This document shows, piece after piece, positions 28,000 through 29,310 of a stretch of 29,310 nt of DNA. Position 1 is the stretch's first letter, and each line of letters begins with the position of its first letter. The notes beneath the pieces were generated by a model that did not search any database, was not told the DNA's origin, and worked only from the letters and a program-made list of their open reading frames with translations. The position numbers were made by a program, and so were the translations under genes. This stretch comes from a virus, in the IMG/VR virus record IMGVR_UViG_3300007735_000581, positions 1 to 29,310 of that record; one strand, given 5' to 3'.

Positions 28000-28256
28000 A
28001 CACGTACCAAATTCGGTTTAACAAGTCTAGAGGCCAAGAAGGCCGTGGCACGATGGATCACGTTTGGCGCGTGTTTGAAAACGGCAAGGAATTTTTGTTT
28101 AAGAACCTTGACATCGCAGTACCCATAAAAAGCGAAAAAGATGCTAACGGGATAGACTACAACATCACTTGCCAAGGTTATCTGACAATTGATCGAGACA
28201 CATCGACAGCCGTCATAACAGCCAAGGTCAAAAAGAAAATACCTGAGTTAGCATGA
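27996..28256 (+). CDS. Conserved small protein (86 aa)
   Basis: I start at the ATG at 27996 (MNTYQIRFNKSRGQEGRGTM), overlapping the previous stop by ATGA. It is an 86-residue beta-rich protein with WRVFENGKEFLFKNLDIAVP and DYNITCQGYLTIDRDTS. It has no membrane segment or catalytic motif. I recall similar small proteins following the 2OG oxygenase gene in other phages, so the two may work together, for example as substrate or regulator (inference). Confidence 0.72.
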   Translation: MNTYQIRFNKSRGQEGRGTMDHVWRVFENGKEFLFKNLDIAVPIKSEKDANGIDYNITCQGYLTIDRDTSTAVITAKVKKKIPELA

Positions 28257-28259
28257 TGT

Positions 28260-28547
28260 ATGCGCTGGCTCCTTCTGTTACTGCTGTTGGGGCTAGTTGG
28301 AGCCGTAGCCAAGAATGGCTGTCATGTACGCGAGTTCTATGGGATTGGCTACACAATCCACGATCCGACCGAACGGCACAGGGAGATGATGGCGTGGTTA
28401 GACAAGAACGCAGGTCATTGCAAGTCAACAGAATACGTGGTTATTTGGAACAACCTGTCCGAATGGGCGGGCGCAGCCGATTCCACATGGCTACGTAACA
28501 AAGTTGTTCATGGATACAAAGATGCACTTGAGCGTGAAAAGAAATGA
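28260..28547 (+). CDS. Small secreted or lipidated protein with signal peptide (95 aa)
   Basis: I take the ATG at 28260 (MRWLLLLLLLGLVGAVAKNG). A positively charged residue and a seven-Leu core, then GAVA-K, form a signal peptide with a likely cleavage after Ala17; a Cys follows at residue 21. The mature part (HVREFYGIGYTIHDPTERHR ... LSEWAGAADSTWLRN) is soluble and conserved-looking but of unknown function, with Cys at 54 able to pair with C21. Periplasmic location is likely. It precedes a coiled-coil and a two-helix membrane protein, so a lysis or superinfection role is possible. Confidence 0.7.
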   Translation: MRWLLLLLLLGLVGAVAKNGCHVREFYGIGYTIHDPTERHREMMAWLDKNAGHCKSTEYVVIWNNLSEWAGAADSTWLRNKVVHGYKDALEREKK

Positions 28548-28783
28548 TTCCGCCCATACACAAGTGGTATCCCATGCTTGGGGTAGCCGACTACCCGACT
28601 AAAACGGATGCACTAGAACGCAGAACTGAGCGACTTGAAGAAGAGTACAAGCAGGCGCTGAAGATGAAAAAGGTTAAAAACAAAATTGACGATCTTGAGT
28701 TTGAGTTGTATGTGAAGAAGGCGGAACAGAACCAACTTAGACTTGAGATTTTTACAAACCGCAAATTGGACATACTTGTATGA
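28544..28783 (+). CDS. Small coiled-coil protein (79 aa)
   Basis: A 79-residue protein beginning MIPPIHKWYPMLGVADYPTK and then a long charged coiled coil (residues about 21-69, with ALERRTERLEEEYKQALKMK). It overlaps both neighbours by ATGA. No membrane segment or known motif. It may bridge or oligomerise with the neighbouring membrane proteins. Confidence 0.65.
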   Translation: MIPPIHKWYPMLGVADYPTKTDALERRTERLEEEYKQALKMKKVKNKIDDLEFELYVKKAEQNQLRLEIFTNRKLDILV

Positions 28784-29040
28784 ACCAGAACCCAGACGTA
28801 GTAGGTAGATTGACGTACTCTGTAACCCTCATGGTAGCCTCCACGCTTTGCCTGTCGGTATTGGGTATGGTTGCGGCATTCTTGCTCGGTTTATGGGCCA
28901 AGGAAGTGGACAACGCAGAGATCTTCAGTATGCTTCACCCGGCTTTCCAAACCATTATTGGTGGCTTTATTGGCCTCTTGGCGGGGGTCAAGCTATCGCA
29001 TGGTGACTCACACCATAAATGTAAACACTGCGGAGAATAA
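28780..29040 (+). CDS. Two-helix membrane protein with C-terminal metal motif (holin-like, 86 aa)
   Basis: An 86-residue protein with two membrane helices, residues about 14-38 (VTLMVASTLCLSVLGMVAAF) and 54-71 (PAFQTIIGGFIGLLAGVKL), a charged loop between them (WAKEVDNAEIFSM), and a tail with HHKCKHCGE, a possible metal-binding end. Size and two-helix topology fit a class II holin, and the position near the expected lysis genes supports this, but the Cys/His tail is unusual. The start overlaps the upstream stop by ATGA. Confidence 0.6.
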   Translation: MNQNPDVVGRLTYSVTLMVASTLCLSVLGMVAAFLLGLWAKEVDNAEIFSMLHPAFQTIIGGFIGLLAGVKLSHGDSHHKCKHCGE

Positions 29041-29042
29041 CT

Positions 29043-29310
29043 ATGTTTGAACTACTTGGCGGCGGTATTTTGGGTTCTGTGCTTGGTGGAGTGTTTCGCC
29101 TTGCTCCCGAAGTTTTAAAATATTTTGATAAAAAGAATGAACGTCAACATGAGCTTAGTATGTTTGCTCGGCAGTGTGAGTTGGAAACGCTCCGTGGGCA
29201 ACAGAAGTTGGCTGAAATAGGGGCGCAACGTGAGGCGGCTGTAGATGTGGGCGTGATGGATGCGTTTAATGCGGCAATCAACCAACAAGCTGAAATGGTC
29301 AAGGCGGCTG
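29043..29310 (+). CDS. Membrane-anchored coiled-coil protein, 3' end cut by window edge
   Basis: A start at 29043 (MFELLGGGILGSVLGGVFRL) follows the previous stop by two bases. The first 20 residues are glycine-rich and hydrophobic, a possible glycine-zipper membrane segment. The rest, to the window end, is a charged coiled coil (KKNERQHELSMFARQCELET ... AEIGAQREAAVDVG). The topology is that of a small anchored helical protein such as a spanin-type or ejection protein. It runs off the right edge after 89 codons, so the full length is not known. Confidence 0.68.
   Translation, partial: MFELLGGGILGSVLGGVFRLAPEVLKYFDKKNERQHELSMFARQCELETLRGQQKLAEIGAQREAAVDVGVMDAFNAAINQQAEMVKAA

Noticed and set aside
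1-29310. tRNA genes, integrase, transposase or insertion sequence
   Set aside because: No cloverleaf-like segment with a recognisable T-loop, no recombinase motifs and no terminal inverted repeats were found by reading both strands.

Overview
The window is a piece of a tailed double-stranded DNA bacteriophage (Caudoviricetes) or a closely related prophage. The evidence is a complete head-building run in standard order on the plus strand: small and large terminase, an 831-residue P22-like portal, a GroES-like protein, scaffold, major capsid, neck adaptors and tail fibre/adhesin genes. Many genes overlap by ATGA. No tape measure, tail tube or sheath gene lies between the neck and fibre genes, so a short-tailed (podovirus-like) particle is my best inference. 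The Gram-negative style of Shine-Dalgarno and promoter sites and the character of the small proteins suggest a proteobacterial, probably aquatic, host. This is inference only. There is no integrase, tRNA, CRISPR array or insertion sequence in the window.

Layout. Positions 1-8468 hold a leftward module of about 14 genes. Its left end is an operon (3734 to below 1) headed by an extended -10 promoter embedded in a perfect 28-bp palindrome. It encodes a metallopeptidase/VWA protein, a MoxR-like AAA+ ATPase, a DUF3150-like protein and two small proteins. To its right are four conserved but unassigned phage genes (3816-6313), a newly recognised 30-residue membrane peptide (6413-6505), a zinc-ribbon protein (6505-7200), a gene-free and repeat-rich 416-bp region (7201-7616), and three small genes up to 8468. 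The region 8469-8907 is the switch between the two modules. It holds a leftward extended -10 promoter flanked by a dyad, a leader with two hairpins and a terminator-like U-tract just before the first gene, another dyad, and a leftward terminator.

Positions 8908-17386 (plus) are the packaging and capsid genes, closed by a double hairpin terminator. Positions 17533-22618 hold decoration-like proteins, a cluster of very small basic proteins that share C-terminal tags, and neck adaptors. Positions 22620-27257 are tail and receptor-binding genes: a 20-residue-repeat protein with WG boxes, a fibre protein, and an Ig/FnIII/polyglycine adhesin with its probable helper. Positions 27283-29310 are a 2-oxoglutarate/Fe(II) oxygenase followed by a tightly coupled set of small secreted or membrane proteins. 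This last set probably leads into lysis genes beyond the right edge, since no endolysin is visible here.

The most unusual items are: (i) the ATPase / VWA-metallopeptidase / DUF3150 trio; (ii) the group of tiny proteins ending in a shared G-x-x-x-KGKT(K/R)G-x-M tag; (iii) the region 7220-7590 with three TGGCCCAC repeats exactly 21 bp apart beside an AT-rich core; and (iv) four copies of a 17-bp palindrome in the leftward module.
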